Source of the DNA: Castellaniella sp041677825
GTDB lineage: Bacteria > Pseudomonadota > Gammaproteobacteria > Burkholderiales > Burkholderiaceae_B
Length of the DNA: 64,000 nt
Reading direction: 5' to 3'
NCBI RefSeq assembly: GCF_041677825.1
Contig: NZ_JBAYPG010000003.1
Location: 96,736-160,735 of the forward strand
Part shown: positions 35,507 to 44,334 of the stretch, piece by piece
How positions within the stretch are numbered: position 1 is the first letter of the stretch
Layout: each line of letters opens with the position of its first letter
Program-made: the position numbers and the translations under genes
The notes under the pieces: generated by a model
The model's input: the letters and a program-made list of their open reading frames with translations, nothing else
The model's database searches: none
Told to the model about the DNA's origin: nothing

Positions 35507-35587
35507 ATGGGGGTACGCATGCCGGCGCCAGGCGCTTGCGGCACGGCCCGCACTGCGTGCGTTGAATGCACAGGATATTCTGGATGA
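35507..35587 (+). CDS. Candidate 26-aa upstream ORF, coupled to the HlyD-family gene
   Basis: An ATG at 35507, preceded by AAGGA at 7 bp, opens a 26-codon frame whose TGA overlaps the ATG of the membrane-fusion gene as ATGA. The peptide is small, has four cysteines (three in TACVECTG and one in PGACG) and no known family. The spacing, ribosome site and overlap suggest translation coupling or a leader peptide that controls the exporter. A chance frame cannot be excluded. Confidence 0.35.
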   Translation: MGVRMPAPGACGTARTACVECTGYSG

Positions 35588-36672
35588 ACATACGCCCGAG
35601 GACCGCACGATCCATCGCCATACTGGCCCTGCTGGGGGTGGCAGCCTGGTTCGCCTGGCGCCATTGGAATGGCGCCGACACCATGGCAGGATTCGTCATG
35701 GGCAACGGCCGCATAGAGGCCACCGAGATCGACGTGGCGACCAAGCTGCCCGGGCGGCTGGCTGAAGTGCATGTGCGCGAGGGCGACTTCGTACGCGCCG
35801 GTGACGTGCTGGCGCGCATGGACATGGGCTCGCTGCACGCAGCTCGCAAAGAGGCCGAGGCGCACCATGCACAGGCACGGCATGGCGTTGCCACGGCGCG
35901 GGCCCAGGTGGCCCTGCGCGAAAGTGATCGACGCGCAGCCCAGGCTGTGGTCACACTGCGCGAAAGTGAACTGGACGCGGCGCAGCGGCGTCTGAACCGG
36001 TCCGAGACGCTGGCACGCAAAGGCGCATCCTCCCTTCAGGAACTCGATGATGACCGGGCCCGGGTGCGCGGCGCCGAAGCCGCCATTGCAGCCGCCCAGG
36101 CCCAGGCCGACGCCGGCCTGGCGGCCATACAGGCAGCCCAGGCCCAGGTGACGGGTGCCGAAGCGCAGGTGGCTGCGGCAGCGGCCAGCATTGCGCGCAT
36201 CGACGCCGACCTGCAGGACGCCGAATTGCGCGCCCCGCGCGACGGACGGGTGCAGATCATCACGGCCAGAGCCGGTGAGGTGCTGGGCGCCGGGGGCCGC
36301 ATTCTGAACCTGCTCGATCTGGCCGACGTCTACATGACGTTTTTCGTGCCCGAAACCGAGGCCGGGCGCATCGCGCTGGGCAGCGAAGTCCATATCGTGC
36401 TCGATGCGGCACCCGGGTACGTCATTCCGGCCCAGGTTTCGTTCGTGGCGAGCCAGGCCCAGTTCACCCCCAAAACCGTGGAAACCGCCAGCGAGCGCCA
36501 GAAGCTCATGTTCCGGGTGCGCGCCCAGTTGCCTGCGGCCCTGTTGCGTCGCCATATCGAGCAGGTCAAGACGGGCGTGCCCGGCGTGGCCTGGCTCAAA
36601 CTCGATGCACAGGTGGCCTGGCCCGAGTCCCTGATGGTCACCGAATCGCTGCTGATCGACCCCGAGGGCTGA
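35584..36672 (+). CDS. yhiI: HlyD-family membrane-fusion protein (YhiI-like)
   Basis: The 362-aa protein has an N-terminal membrane anchor (SIAILALLGVAAWFAW), a lipoyl-like segment (LPGRLAEVHVREGDFVRAGDVLARMD), an Ala/Gln-rich coiled-coil hairpin around residues 75-210 and a beta-barrel domain (DAELRAPRDGRVQIITARAG). It links an inner-membrane ABC exporter to an outer-membrane channel. The ATG at 35584 has AGGA upstream; an ATG at 35566 would add six residues. It is the first main gene of a three-gene exporter operon matching the E. coli yhiI-rbbA-yhhJ order. Confidence 0.87.
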   Translation: MNIRPRTARSIAILALLGVAAWFAWRHWNGADTMAGFVMGNGRIEATEIDVATKLPGRLAEVHVREGDFVRAGDVLARMDMGSLHAARKEAEAHHAQARHGVATARAQVALRESDRRAAQAVVTLRESELDAAQRRLNRSETLARKGASSLQELDDDRARVRGAEAAIAAAQAQADAGLAAIQAAQAQVTGAEAQVAAAAASIARIDADLQDAELRAPRDGRVQIITARAGEVLGAGGRILNLLDLADVYMTFFVPETEAGRIALGSEVHIVLDAAPGYVIPAQVSFVASQAQFTPKTVETASERQKLMFRVRAQLPAALLRRHIEQVKTGVPGVAWLKLDAQVAWPESLMVTESLLIDPEG

Positions 36673-36681
36673 GGCGACATC

Positions 36682-39447
36682 ATGCAAGCCTCCGGAAACG
36701 CGCTGCCCCCCGTGATCCGGCTGCGCGATGTGCGGCTGCATCATGGCCGGGTCGTGGCGCTCGCTGGCATCGACCTGGACTTGCCCGGTGCCTGCACGGT
36801 CGGGCTGATCGGCCCCGACGGCGTAGGCAAGTCCAGCTTGTTGTCGCTGCTTGCGGGCGCACGCCAGATCCAGGCGGGCCTGGTCGAGGTTCTGGGCGGC
36901 GATATGCGCCAGTCGGCCCATCGCCGCCAGGTGGGGCCACGCATCGCCTACATGCCCCAGGGGCTCGGGCGCAATCTCTATCCCACACTGTCGGTCGAAG
37001 AAAACCTGCAGTTCTTCGGGCGCCTGTTCGGGCATGACCCGGACGAACGGGCACGCCGCATCGCCATGCTCACCCGGGCCACCGACCTGCAGGCCTTCCT
37101 GCACCGGGCCGCCGGCAAACTCTCGGGGGGCATGAAGCAGAAGCTCGGATTGTGCTGCGCATTGATCCATGATCCGGATCTCCTGATCCTGGATGAGCCC
37201 ACCACGGGCGTGGACCCGCTGGCACGGGCCCAGTTCTGGGATCTGATCGCCGGCATCCGCGGTCAACGCCCCGGCATGAGTGTGGTGGTGGCAACAGCCT
37301 ACATGGACGAAGCCCAGCACTTCGACTGGCTGGTGGGCATGGACGATGGACGCATCCTCGCCACTGGAACGCCGGCCGAACTGCTGCGGCGCACCGCAAG
37401 TTCATCGCTCGAATCGGCCTTCATCGGTCTGCTGCCCGAGCACAAGACGCGCGACCACAGCGCAGTGATCATTCCACCGCTGCAGGTGGATGAGCAGGAC
37501 ATCGCCATCGAGGCGCGCGACCTGACCATGCGCTTTGGCGACTTCGTCGCGGTCGACCACGTCAGCTTTCGCATCCGCCGCGGCGAGATCTTCGGATTCC
37601 TGGGCTCCAACGGCTGCGGCAAGACCACCACCATGAAAATGCTCACGGGTCTGCTGCAGCCCAGTGAAGGCCAGGCCTGGCTGTTCGGCCAGGCGATCGA
37701 CGCCGCAGACCTGGCCACCCGCCGCCGGGTCGGTTACATGACACAGGCGTTTTCCCTGTACGGTGAACTGACCGTGCGCCAGAACCTGGTCCTGCATGCC
37801 CAGTTGTTCAGCGTCCCCGACGCCGACATTCCGGAGCGGGTGCATGAGATGATGCAGCGCTTCGGCCTGGCCGAGGTCACTGACAGTCTGCCGGGCCAGC
37901 TGCCACTGGGCATGCGCCAGCGCCTGTCACTGGCCGTCGCCATGGTGCACCGCCCTGAACTGCTGATCCTGGACGAACCCACGTCCGGGGTCGATCCGGT
38001 GGCCCGCGACGCATTCTGGCAGCTGCTGGTCGAACTCTCGCGACGTGATCAGGTCACGATCTTCATCTCGACCCACTTCATGAACGAGGCCGAGCGCTGT
38101 GACCGCATGTCCATGATGCATGCAGGCCGGGTACTGGACAGTGACACGCCAGCCCGGCTGGTGGCAAAGCGCGGCGCCCGGTCGCTCGAAGAAGCCTTCA
38201 TCGGCTACCTGCTCGAGGCTGCAGGCGAAACCGGCACCCTGCCGGCGACCACCAGCGGGCATGCACCGGCGCCCATCGGCACCGCACACGCCCACCACCC
38301 ACTCGGCGCGCACCGCCAACGCAGCGCATTCAGCCTGCAGCGCATGCTGGCCTGGCTGTGGCGCGAGACGCTCGAACTGCAACGCGACCCCATCCGGGCC
38401 ACGCTGGCACTGGCGGGCTCCGTTCTGCTCATGTTCGTGATCGGCTTCGGTATCAGCATGGACGTGGAAGACCTGCGCTATGCGGTTCTGGACCACGACC
38501 AGACCACGCTGAGCCGCGACTATGCGCTGCAGCTGTCCGGTTCCCGATATTTCATCGAGCAGCCGGCGATCATCGATCATGCCGACCTGGACAGGCGCAT
38601 GCGCAGCGGCGAACTGATGCTGGCCCTGGAGATCCCCGAAGGCTTCGCACGCGATGCGCTGCGCGGCCGCAACGTGCAGATCGGGGCCTGGGTGGATGGC
38701 GCCATGCCCCAGCGGGCCGAGACGGTGCAGGGTTACGTACAGGGCATGCACCAGTACTGGCTGGCGGGCAAAGTGGCCGAGCGCGTCGGGAATCCGCCCA
38801 TGGCGGCCCACATCGAAACCCGTTTTCGCTACAACCCGGATGTGCAGAGCCTGCCGGCCATGGTGCCTGCCGTGATTCCGGTCCTGCTCCTGCTCCTGCC
38901 GGCCATGCTCGCGGCGCTGGCTGTGGTGCGCGAAAAAGAGACCGGTGCCATCATCAACCTGTACGTCACGCCCACCACGCGCACCGAGTTCCTGATCGGC
39001 AAGCAACTGCCTTACGTCGCCCTGGCCCTGCTCAACTTTCTGATCATGAGCGTCCTGGCGGTGACGATATTCGATGTGCCCGTCCGCGGCAGCTACCCGA
39101 CACTGCTGCTGGCTGCGCTCATCTTCAGCATCGCATCGACGGGTATGGGCCTGCTGGCCTCATCGGTCACCAGGAGCCAGATCGCCGCACTGTTCATCAC
39201 CATGATTGCGACCCTCGTGCCCGTGACGCAGTTTGCCGGTCTGATCGATCCGGTGCCGGCACTCGAAGGCGTGGGCCGATGGATCGGCGAGGTGCATCCG
39301 GCGACCCACATGATCACTATCAGTCGGGGCGTATTCAGCAAGGCCCTGGGGTTCGGTGACCTGCCCGATGCGTTCCGTACGATGACGCTGTCCATACCGG
39401 TGATCCTGGGCCTGGCCATCGCATTGCTCAGAAAGCAGGAGCGCTAG
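36682..39447 (+). CDS. rbbA: ABC transporter: two ATPase domains fused to a permease (RbbA/YhiH-like)
   Basis: This 921-aa protein has two nucleotide-binding domains (Walker A IGPDGVGKSS near residue 44 and GSNGCGKTT near 307) followed by an ABC-2 type permease from about residue 560, with a large periplasmic loop and five C-terminal hydrophobic segments. The length matches RbbA/YhiH (about 911 aa). The first domain has a normal LSGG signature, whereas the second reads LPLGMRQRLSLA, a degenerate signature also known from RbbA-like proteins. E. coli RbbA was reported as a ribosome-bound ATPase, but the operon context says drug or lipid exporter. Confidence 0.88.
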   Translation: MQASGNALPPVIRLRDVRLHHGRVVALAGIDLDLPGACTVGLIGPDGVGKSSLLSLLAGARQIQAGLVEVLGGDMRQSAHRRQVGPRIAYMPQGLGRNLYPTLSVEENLQFFGRLFGHDPDERARRIAMLTRATDLQAFLHRAAGKLSGGMKQKLGLCCALIHDPDLLILDEPTTGVDPLARAQFWDLIAGIRGQRPGMSVVVATAYMDEAQHFDWLVGMDDGRILATGTPAELLRRTASSSLESAFIGLLPEHKTRDHSAVIIPPLQVDEQDIAIEARDLTMRFGDFVAVDHVSFRIRRGEIFGFLGSNGCGKTTTMKMLTGLLQPSEGQAWLFGQAIDAADLATRRRVGYMTQAFSLYGELTVRQNLVLHAQLFSVPDADIPERVHEMMQRFGLAEVTDSLPGQLPLGMRQRLSLAVAMVHRPELLILDEPTSGVDPVARDAFWQLLVELSRRDQVTIFISTHFMNEAERCDRMSMMHAGRVLDSDTPARLVAKRGARSLEEAFIGYLLEAAGETGTLPATTSGHAPAPIGTAHAHHPLGAHRQRSAFSLQRMLAWLWRETLELQRDPIRATLALAGSVLLMFVIGFGISMDVEDLRYAVLDHDQTTLSRDYALQLSGSRYFIEQPAIIDHADLDRRMRSGELMLALEIPEGFARDALRGRNVQIGAWVDGAMPQRAETVQGYVQGMHQYWLAGKVAERVGNPPMAAHIETRFRYNPDVQSLPAMVPAVIPVLLLLLPAMLAALAVVREKETGAIINLYVTPTTRTEFLIGKQLPYVALALLNFLIMSVLAVTIFDVPVRGSYPTLLLAALIFSIASTGMGLLASSVTRSQIAALFITMIATLVPVTQFAGLIDPVPALEGVGRWIGEVHPATHMITISRGVFSKALGFGDLPDAFRTMTLSIPVILGLAIALLRKQER

Positions 39448-40578
39448 ATGCGGACGCTTTCGCTGACCAACATCCGGCGACTGGGCGTCAAAGAGCTCTG
39501 GAGCCTGTGGCGCGACCCCATGATGCTGGTGCTGATCCTCTACGTGTTCACCGTGGCTGTCCATACGGCAGCCACCGCGATGCCCGAGACGCTGCACAAC
39601 AGCCCGATCGCCATCGTGGATGCCGACGACACGCCGCTGTCGCGGCATATCGTCGCGGCGTTCCAGCCACCGCAATTCGTCTGGCCGGCGATCATTTCGA
39701 TGAACGACATGGATCCGGCCATGGATCAGGGGCTGTACACGTTTGCGCTCCAGATCCCGCACGGTTTCCAGCGCGACGTTCTGGCGGGCCGCAACCCTGC
39801 CGTGCAGCTGAATGTCGATGCCACGCGCATGAGCCAGGCGTTTTCCGGCAGCAACGCAGTGCAGCAGATCGTGATGGGTGAAATCGATGCATTCATCGAA
39901 CGACAGCGCGGTGAGCGCGTACAGCCCATCGAACTGGTCCTGCGCTACCGGTTCAACCAGACTCTGGACAAAGGCTGGTTCGGCAGCCTGATGCAGGTCA
40001 TCAACTACATCACCATGCTGTCCATCATCCTGACGGGCGCGGCCTTGATCCGCGAGCGCGAGCACGGCACGATCGAGCACCTGCTGGTGATGCCCGTCAC
40101 GCCCACCGAAATCATGCTCTCGAAGATCTGGTCGATGGGCCTGGTGGTCCTGGTGGCGTCTGCCCTGTCCATCCATCTGGTTGTGCGCGGCCTGCTGGGC
40201 GTACCCGTAGAAGGTTCATTGCCGCTGTTCTTTGCCGGTGCGGCCCTGTGCCTGTTCGCAACCACCTCGATGGGCATTTTCATGGCGACGATAGCGCGCA
40301 ACATGCCGCAGTTCGGCATGCTGCTGGTGCTCATCCTGCTGCCCCTGCAGATGCTCTCCGGTGGCTTTACGCCGCGCGAGAACATGCCGGATCTGGTCCG
40401 GCACATCATGCTGCTGGCCCCTACCACCCACTTTGTCGAACTGGGCCAGGCCATCCTCTACCGGGGTGCCGGCATCGACGTGGTCTGGAGGCCATTCGCG
40501 TGGCTCCTGGCCATAGGCACCACGCTGTTCATGCTTTCTCTGGCGCGCTTCAGAAAGACCATCAGCCGGATGGCCTGA
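39448..40578 (+). CDS. yhhJ: ABC-2 type permease (YhhJ-like)
   Basis: The 376-aa membrane protein has one N-terminal transmembrane helix (MMLVLILYVFTVAVHTAAT), a large periplasmic domain (residues 45-180) and five further helices, with the conserved REREHGTIEHLLVMPVTPTE motif of ABC-2 permeases. It starts immediately after the RbbA-like stop codon (TAGATG), so the two permease halves are made together. No outer-membrane factor gene is adjacent. Confidence 0.88.
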   Translation: MRTLSLTNIRRLGVKELWSLWRDPMMLVLILYVFTVAVHTAATAMPETLHNSPIAIVDADDTPLSRHIVAAFQPPQFVWPAIISMNDMDPAMDQGLYTFALQIPHGFQRDVLAGRNPAVQLNVDATRMSQAFSGSNAVQQIVMGEIDAFIERQRGERVQPIELVLRYRFNQTLDKGWFGSLMQVINYITMLSIILTGAALIREREHGTIEHLLVMPVTPTEIMLSKIWSMGLVVLVASALSIHLVVRGLLGVPVEGSLPLFFAGAALCLFATTSMGIFMATIARNMPQFGMLLVLILLPLQMLSGGFTPRENMPDLVRHIMLLAPTTHFVELGQAILYRGAGIDVVWRPFAWLLAIGTTLFMLSLARFRKTISRMA

Positions 40579-40670
40579 GCCGTGCACAAAGGAATCCCCG
40601 AAACCACCCCAATTGGCCGACAATACGGGTTCCATCACCCACAGACACCGCCATCCCAACCTCAGAGCCC

Positions 40671-41639
40671 ATGACTGACACCCCCTCATCCGCAGCCGCA
40701 GCCAGCCCGCAGCCACAGGCCCTGCGCGGCATCGCCAGGCTGATCGCCCACGTCCGTGGCCAGCCGGCGATCCGGACCGCCATCGTCCATCCCTGCGACC
40801 TGCTCAGCCTGGGCGGCGCACTCGACGCCTGCGAGGCAGGGGTCATCGAGCCCGTTCTGGTGGCACCACAGGCGAGGCTGCAGGCGGTCGCCTCGGAAGC
40901 CGGTCTGGATCTGTCCGGTCTGCGCATCGTCGACGTGCCCCACAGCCATGCGGCCGCCGCAACCGCGGTGCAGATGGCCGCGCGCGGCGAAGTGGAAGCC
41001 CTGATGAAAGGCAGCCTGCACTCGGATGAACTGCTGGCCGCGCTCATCGCACCGCAGAGTGGCCTGCGCACCGAACGGCGCATCACCCACTGCTTCGTGA
41101 TGGAAACGGCCGCCTACCCGCGTCCTTTCATCATCAGCGATGCCGCCATCAACATCGCCCCCACGCTCGAGATCAAGGCGGACATCGTGCGCAATGCGAT
41201 CGATCTGGCCCACGCGATCGGGGTCCCCGAGCCCAGGGTCGCCATCCTGGCGGCCGTGGAAACCGTCAATCCACGCATGCGATCCACCCTCGATGCGGCC
41301 GCGCTGTGCAAGATGGCCGATCGGGGCCAGATCACGGGCGGGATTCTCGATGGCCCGCTGGCCTTCGACAATGCCGTCTCACCCGAAGCGGCGCGGGTGA
41401 AAGGCATCCAGTCAGCGGTGGCCGGGCACGCCGACATCCTGATCGTGCCCGACCTGGAAAGTGGCAACATGCTGGCCAAGCAACTTGAATACATGGGGCA
41501 TGCCGACAGTGCGGGTATCGTGATGGGCGCGCGGGTACCCGTGGTGCTGACCAGCCGCTCGGACTCCCGCCGTTCGCGCCTGGCCTCTTGTGCAATCGCG
41601 CAACTGCTGGCCCTGCGCTATCGGAGCACACCACCATGA
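40671..41639 (+). CDS. Short-form phosphate acetyl/butyryltransferase
   Basis: The 322-aa product matches the C-terminal catalytic domain of Pta and the Ptb family (ALMKGSLHSDELLAAL, GGILDGPLAFDNAVS, DILIVPDLESGNMLAKQL). It moves the acyl group between CoA and phosphate. It lacks the N-terminal regulatory domains of the long E. coli Pta. The ATGA overlap with ackA shows that acyl phosphate is passed directly to acetate kinase for ATP production. Preference for acetyl or butyryl cannot be decided from sequence. Confidence 0.86.
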   Translation: MTDTPSSAAAASPQPQALRGIARLIAHVRGQPAIRTAIVHPCDLLSLGGALDACEAGVIEPVLVAPQARLQAVASEAGLDLSGLRIVDVPHSHAAAATAVQMAARGEVEALMKGSLHSDELLAALIAPQSGLRTERRITHCFVMETAAYPRPFIISDAAINIAPTLEIKADIVRNAIDLAHAIGVPEPRVAILAAVETVNPRMRSTLDAAALCKMADRGQITGGILDGPLAFDNAVSPEAARVKGIQSAVAGHADILIVPDLESGNMLAKQLEYMGHADSAGIVMGARVPVVLTSRSDSRRSRLASCAIAQLLALRYRSTPP

Positions 41640-42826
41640 CACCCCTGATTCTTGTGCTGAACTGCGGCTCCTCGAGCATCAAATTTGCGCTGTTCGAGAC
41701 GGGCACAGCACCCATTGCCCGCGAGGCATCGATGCACGGCAAGGTCGACGGCATAGGTGGCCCACAACCCACCTATGGCGATTCACGCCAGGGTACGGAT
41801 GCGGTCGTGCTGGACGCCGCGCGCCCGTATCATTCAGCCCTCGCCCTCATCCACGCCCGCGTTCGGTCCTGCCTGTCGGATGCGCAGCGGATTGCCAGCG
41901 TGGCACACCGCGTGGTGCATGGCGGCAGCAAATATTTTGCACCCGTACGCCTGGATGCCCAGGTGCTGGCCGACCTGAAAAGCTACATCCCGCTGGCCCC
42001 GCTGCACCAGCCCTTCGCACTCGAGGCCATCGAAGAACTGTTCAGGATCGAACCCGCCCTGCCACAGGTGGCCTGTTTCGATACGGCGTTTCACCGGACC
42101 CAGGCCCCCATCGAACAGATGCTGGCGCTGCCATGGTCGGTCTGGGAACGCGGTGTGCGACGCTACGGCTTTCATGGGCTTTCGTACGAATACATGAGCC
42201 ACGCCCTGCCTGAACGGCACGGTGAACTGGCCAGCGGCCGGGTGATCGTGGCCCACCTGGGCAACGGTGCCAGCCTGTGCGCGTTGCAGGGGCTCGAAAG
42301 CGTGGCGACCACCATGGGGTTTTCGGCACTGGATGGCCTGATGATGGGCTCGCGATGCGGTTCGATCGACCCGGGGGCCGTCATCTACCTGATGCAGATC
42401 GAACAGCTCTCACTGGATGAAGTCGCGCACATGCTCTACCACGACTCGGGCCTGCGAGGCGTCTCCGGCGTATCGGCTGACCCGCGCGACCTGCTGCCCC
42501 TGGAAGACACCCACCCACAGGTGCGTACCGCGCTGGCCCTGTACGTACGCCGCATCGTACGCGAGATCGGTGCGCTGACCGCCGTGCTGGGCGGGCTGGA
42601 CCTGCTGGTCTTCACGGCAGGCATCGGCGAGCACAGTGACGTGCTGCGCGCCCGCGTCTGCCAGGATCTGGAATGGCTGGGCGTACGCATCGACCCCCAG
42701 GCCAATGCCCGCCATGCGGCGGTGATTTCCACAGCCGACAGCCCAGTGGTCGTCGGGGTCGAAAAGACCAACGAAGAATGGATCGCTGCCTGGCACAGCG
42801 CACAGCTGCTGGCCGCTGCCGCCTGA
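41636..42826 (+). CDS. ackA: Acetate kinase
   Basis: The 396-aa product has the acetokinase signatures VLNCGSSSIKFALF, VAHLGNGASLCAL and a C-terminal VFTAGIGEHSDVLR. It converts acetyl phosphate and ADP to acetate and ATP. The gene overlaps the upstream phosphotransacyltransferase and converges with ubiT, with only 5 bp between stop codons. Together these enzymes give substrate-level ATP when respiration is limited, consistent with the anaerobic genes that follow. Confidence 0.94.
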   Translation: MTPLILVLNCGSSSIKFALFETGTAPIAREASMHGKVDGIGGPQPTYGDSRQGTDAVVLDAARPYHSALALIHARVRSCLSDAQRIASVAHRVVHGGSKYFAPVRLDAQVLADLKSYIPLAPLHQPFALEAIEELFRIEPALPQVACFDTAFHRTQAPIEQMLALPWSVWERGVRRYGFHGLSYEYMSHALPERHGELASGRVIVAHLGNGASLCALQGLESVATTMGFSALDGLMMGSRCGSIDPGAVIYLMQIEQLSLDEVAHMLYHDSGLRGVSGVSADPRDLLPLEDTHPQVRTALALYVRRIVREIGALTAVLGGLDLLVFTAGIGEHSDVLRARVCQDLEWLGVRIDPQANARHAAVISTADSPVVVGVEKTNEEWIAAWHSAQLLAAAA

Positions 42827-42831
42827 CTCTT

Positions 42832-43335
42832 CTAGCCCTTCACGAAACCCGGCCTGGGCAGCCGGCCGCGCAGTTCGCCGAGCACATCGGCCAGCACCCG
42901 CCGCGGCTGGAACACCACCATGTCGATCGAATCCAGGGTGTTCTTCACCATGAGGCCCAGTTCCGTATCCCCTTCAATGACCAGACGGCGGCTGAAGAAC
43001 AGGGTATCGGGGTCTTCCTGGCGCTGCAGCAGGCAGTAGAAATCCCAGGCCGTCGCCCGGAAGACGAGATCGGGCTCTGCTGCCTGCCCCCGCAAGGCGC
43101 GGAACGCCCCATTGTGCCAGGTGTAGTCGAATCGCAACCCGGCATCGGCCACCTCGATGCGCAGCTGGCGCTGCTCGAGCCGCAACAGGGTATCGGGATG
43201 CAGGTGGCGCGCAAGAATCAGGTTGAGCCCGGTGACGAAGAGTACCGAACCCGGATAGCGGGGCAGGTGGCCCAGTACCCGCTCGAGAGTCTGGGGCACA
43301 CGATACGCCGGTGTGGAAGTGGTTTGCATGATCAT
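42832..43335 (-). CDS. ubiT: UbiT, SCP2-domain lipid-carrier for anaerobic ubiquinone synthesis
   Basis: The 167-aa protein consists of a sterol-carrier-protein-2 fold (LNLILARHLHPDTLLRLEQR, then LVIEGDTELGLMVKNTLDS). In E. coli UbiT is needed together with UbiU and UbiV for oxygen-independent ubiquinone synthesis and probably binds isoprenoid intermediates. It follows ubiV after a 77-bp gap, so it may have its own promoter. GGAG lies five bases before the ATG at 43335. Confidence 0.88.
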   Translation of the reverse strand: MIMQTTSTPAYRVPQTLERVLGHLPRYPGSVLFVTGLNLILARHLHPDTLLRLEQRQLRIEVADAGLRFDYTWHNGAFRALRGQAAEPDLVFRATAWDFYCLLQRQEDPDTLFFSRRLVIEGDTELGLMVKNTLDSIDMVVFQPRRVLADVLGELRGRLPRPGFVKG

Positions 43336-43412
43336 CGTTCTCCGGGAAAATATCAGGCAAATGCTGGCCCGCTGCGTGCCTGGTCTGATCCAGCGGCCTG
43401 CCGGCTGCCGGC

Positions 43413-44318
43413 TCAGGCCGCGGAAGCCGCCCGGGGTTGAACCATATCCAGCCCCGGGCGACCATGCCAGTAGCCGTTACAGGGCCCCTTGGGCATCAGC
43501 GGTACCAGTTGCCCATGCGCCTGGCCAGCCGCCTGCTGGCCATCGAGCACGGCGCGGAAGGCGCGCACGACTTCATCCATGCCCTGCGACTGCGGGCTCA
43601 GGCGGATGACGTCGACCCCCAGGGCAGACAGGTCTTCGAGTTCATGGATCAGCGTGTACGTGAGCGCCGATTGCGTCTGGATCCCGTTGATGGTGAGAAA
43701 GGCTTCGGATTCGCGGGTTTCAAGCAGCAGGCCGTCGGGGTATTCCATGCACACGTACTGGCAATTGTCCTTCGGGAAATTGCGGTTGCGCGCCGTGAAG
43801 CAGCGGGCCGAAAAGGCCAGCGGCATGCGCCCGTAGGCAAACACTTCGGTCTGCAGGCCGGCCGGCCGGTCGGCCTGCAGCTGCGCCAGCCCCGCGCGCC
43901 CCATTTCGAGCGGCATCACCCAGCGTACAGCCCCTTGTGCGGCCATGACGTCGAGCGTGGGCTTGCTGTAGATGTTCAGGAACGGCCCGGCCACGAAAGG
44001 GCTGCCCTGCATGCGGTGCACCGCCCCCATGTCGTTGGCTTCGACCGCAAATTGGGCGTTTTCGGTGATCCGGTACAGGGTCTTGAGTTCCTGGCCGGAT
44101 TCGAGCAGTACCTGGGTGGAGAGGACGGGCGTCTTGCCGGCCTCGGCCAGCATGCCGGCAATCTCGAACCAGTCGGGCAGGCGCAGTTCATGCCGGCGCG
44201 AGCAGACTGTTTCGCCCAGATAGACGATATCCACCGGCCAATCGGCCACGGCGGCGTAGAACTCGAGTGTCGTCACCCGAGGCCAGTAATACTGCAGCGG
44301 CCCCAAAGCGATTTTCAT
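43413..44318 (-). CDS. ubiV: UbiV, oxygen-independent ubiquinone hydroxylation subunit (peptidase U32 family)
   Basis: The 301-aa protein belongs to the U32 family and shows the UbiV cysteine pattern: one Cys near residue 39 (LGETVCSRRHE) and three clustered ones (RCFTARNRNFPKDNCQYVC), as expected for a [4Fe-4S] cluster. With UbiU it forms a heterodimer that hydroxylates the ring of ubiquinone precursors without O2. The ATG at 44318 is 16 bp after the ubiU stop, indicating co-translation. Confidence 0.92.
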   Translation of the reverse strand: MKIALGPLQYYWPRVTTLEFYAAVADWPVDIVYLGETVCSRRHELRLPDWFEIAGMLAEAGKTPVLSTQVLLESGQELKTLYRITENAQFAVEANDMGAVHRMQGSPFVAGPFLNIYSKPTLDVMAAQGAVRWVMPLEMGRAGLAQLQADRPAGLQTEVFAYGRMPLAFSARCFTARNRNFPKDNCQYVCMEYPDGLLLETRESEAFLTINGIQTQSALTYTLIHELEDLSALGVDVIRLSPQSQGMDEVVRAFRAVLDGQQAAGQAHGQLVPLMPKGPCNGYWHGRPGLDMVQPRAASAA

Positions 44319-44334
44319 GATGATGCCTTCCAGG

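Noticed and set aside
35385..35765. A 126-codon plus-strand frame across the exporter promoter
   Set aside because: It runs through the promoter and operator and into the membrane-fusion gene in the wrong frame, with no ribosome site at its start.
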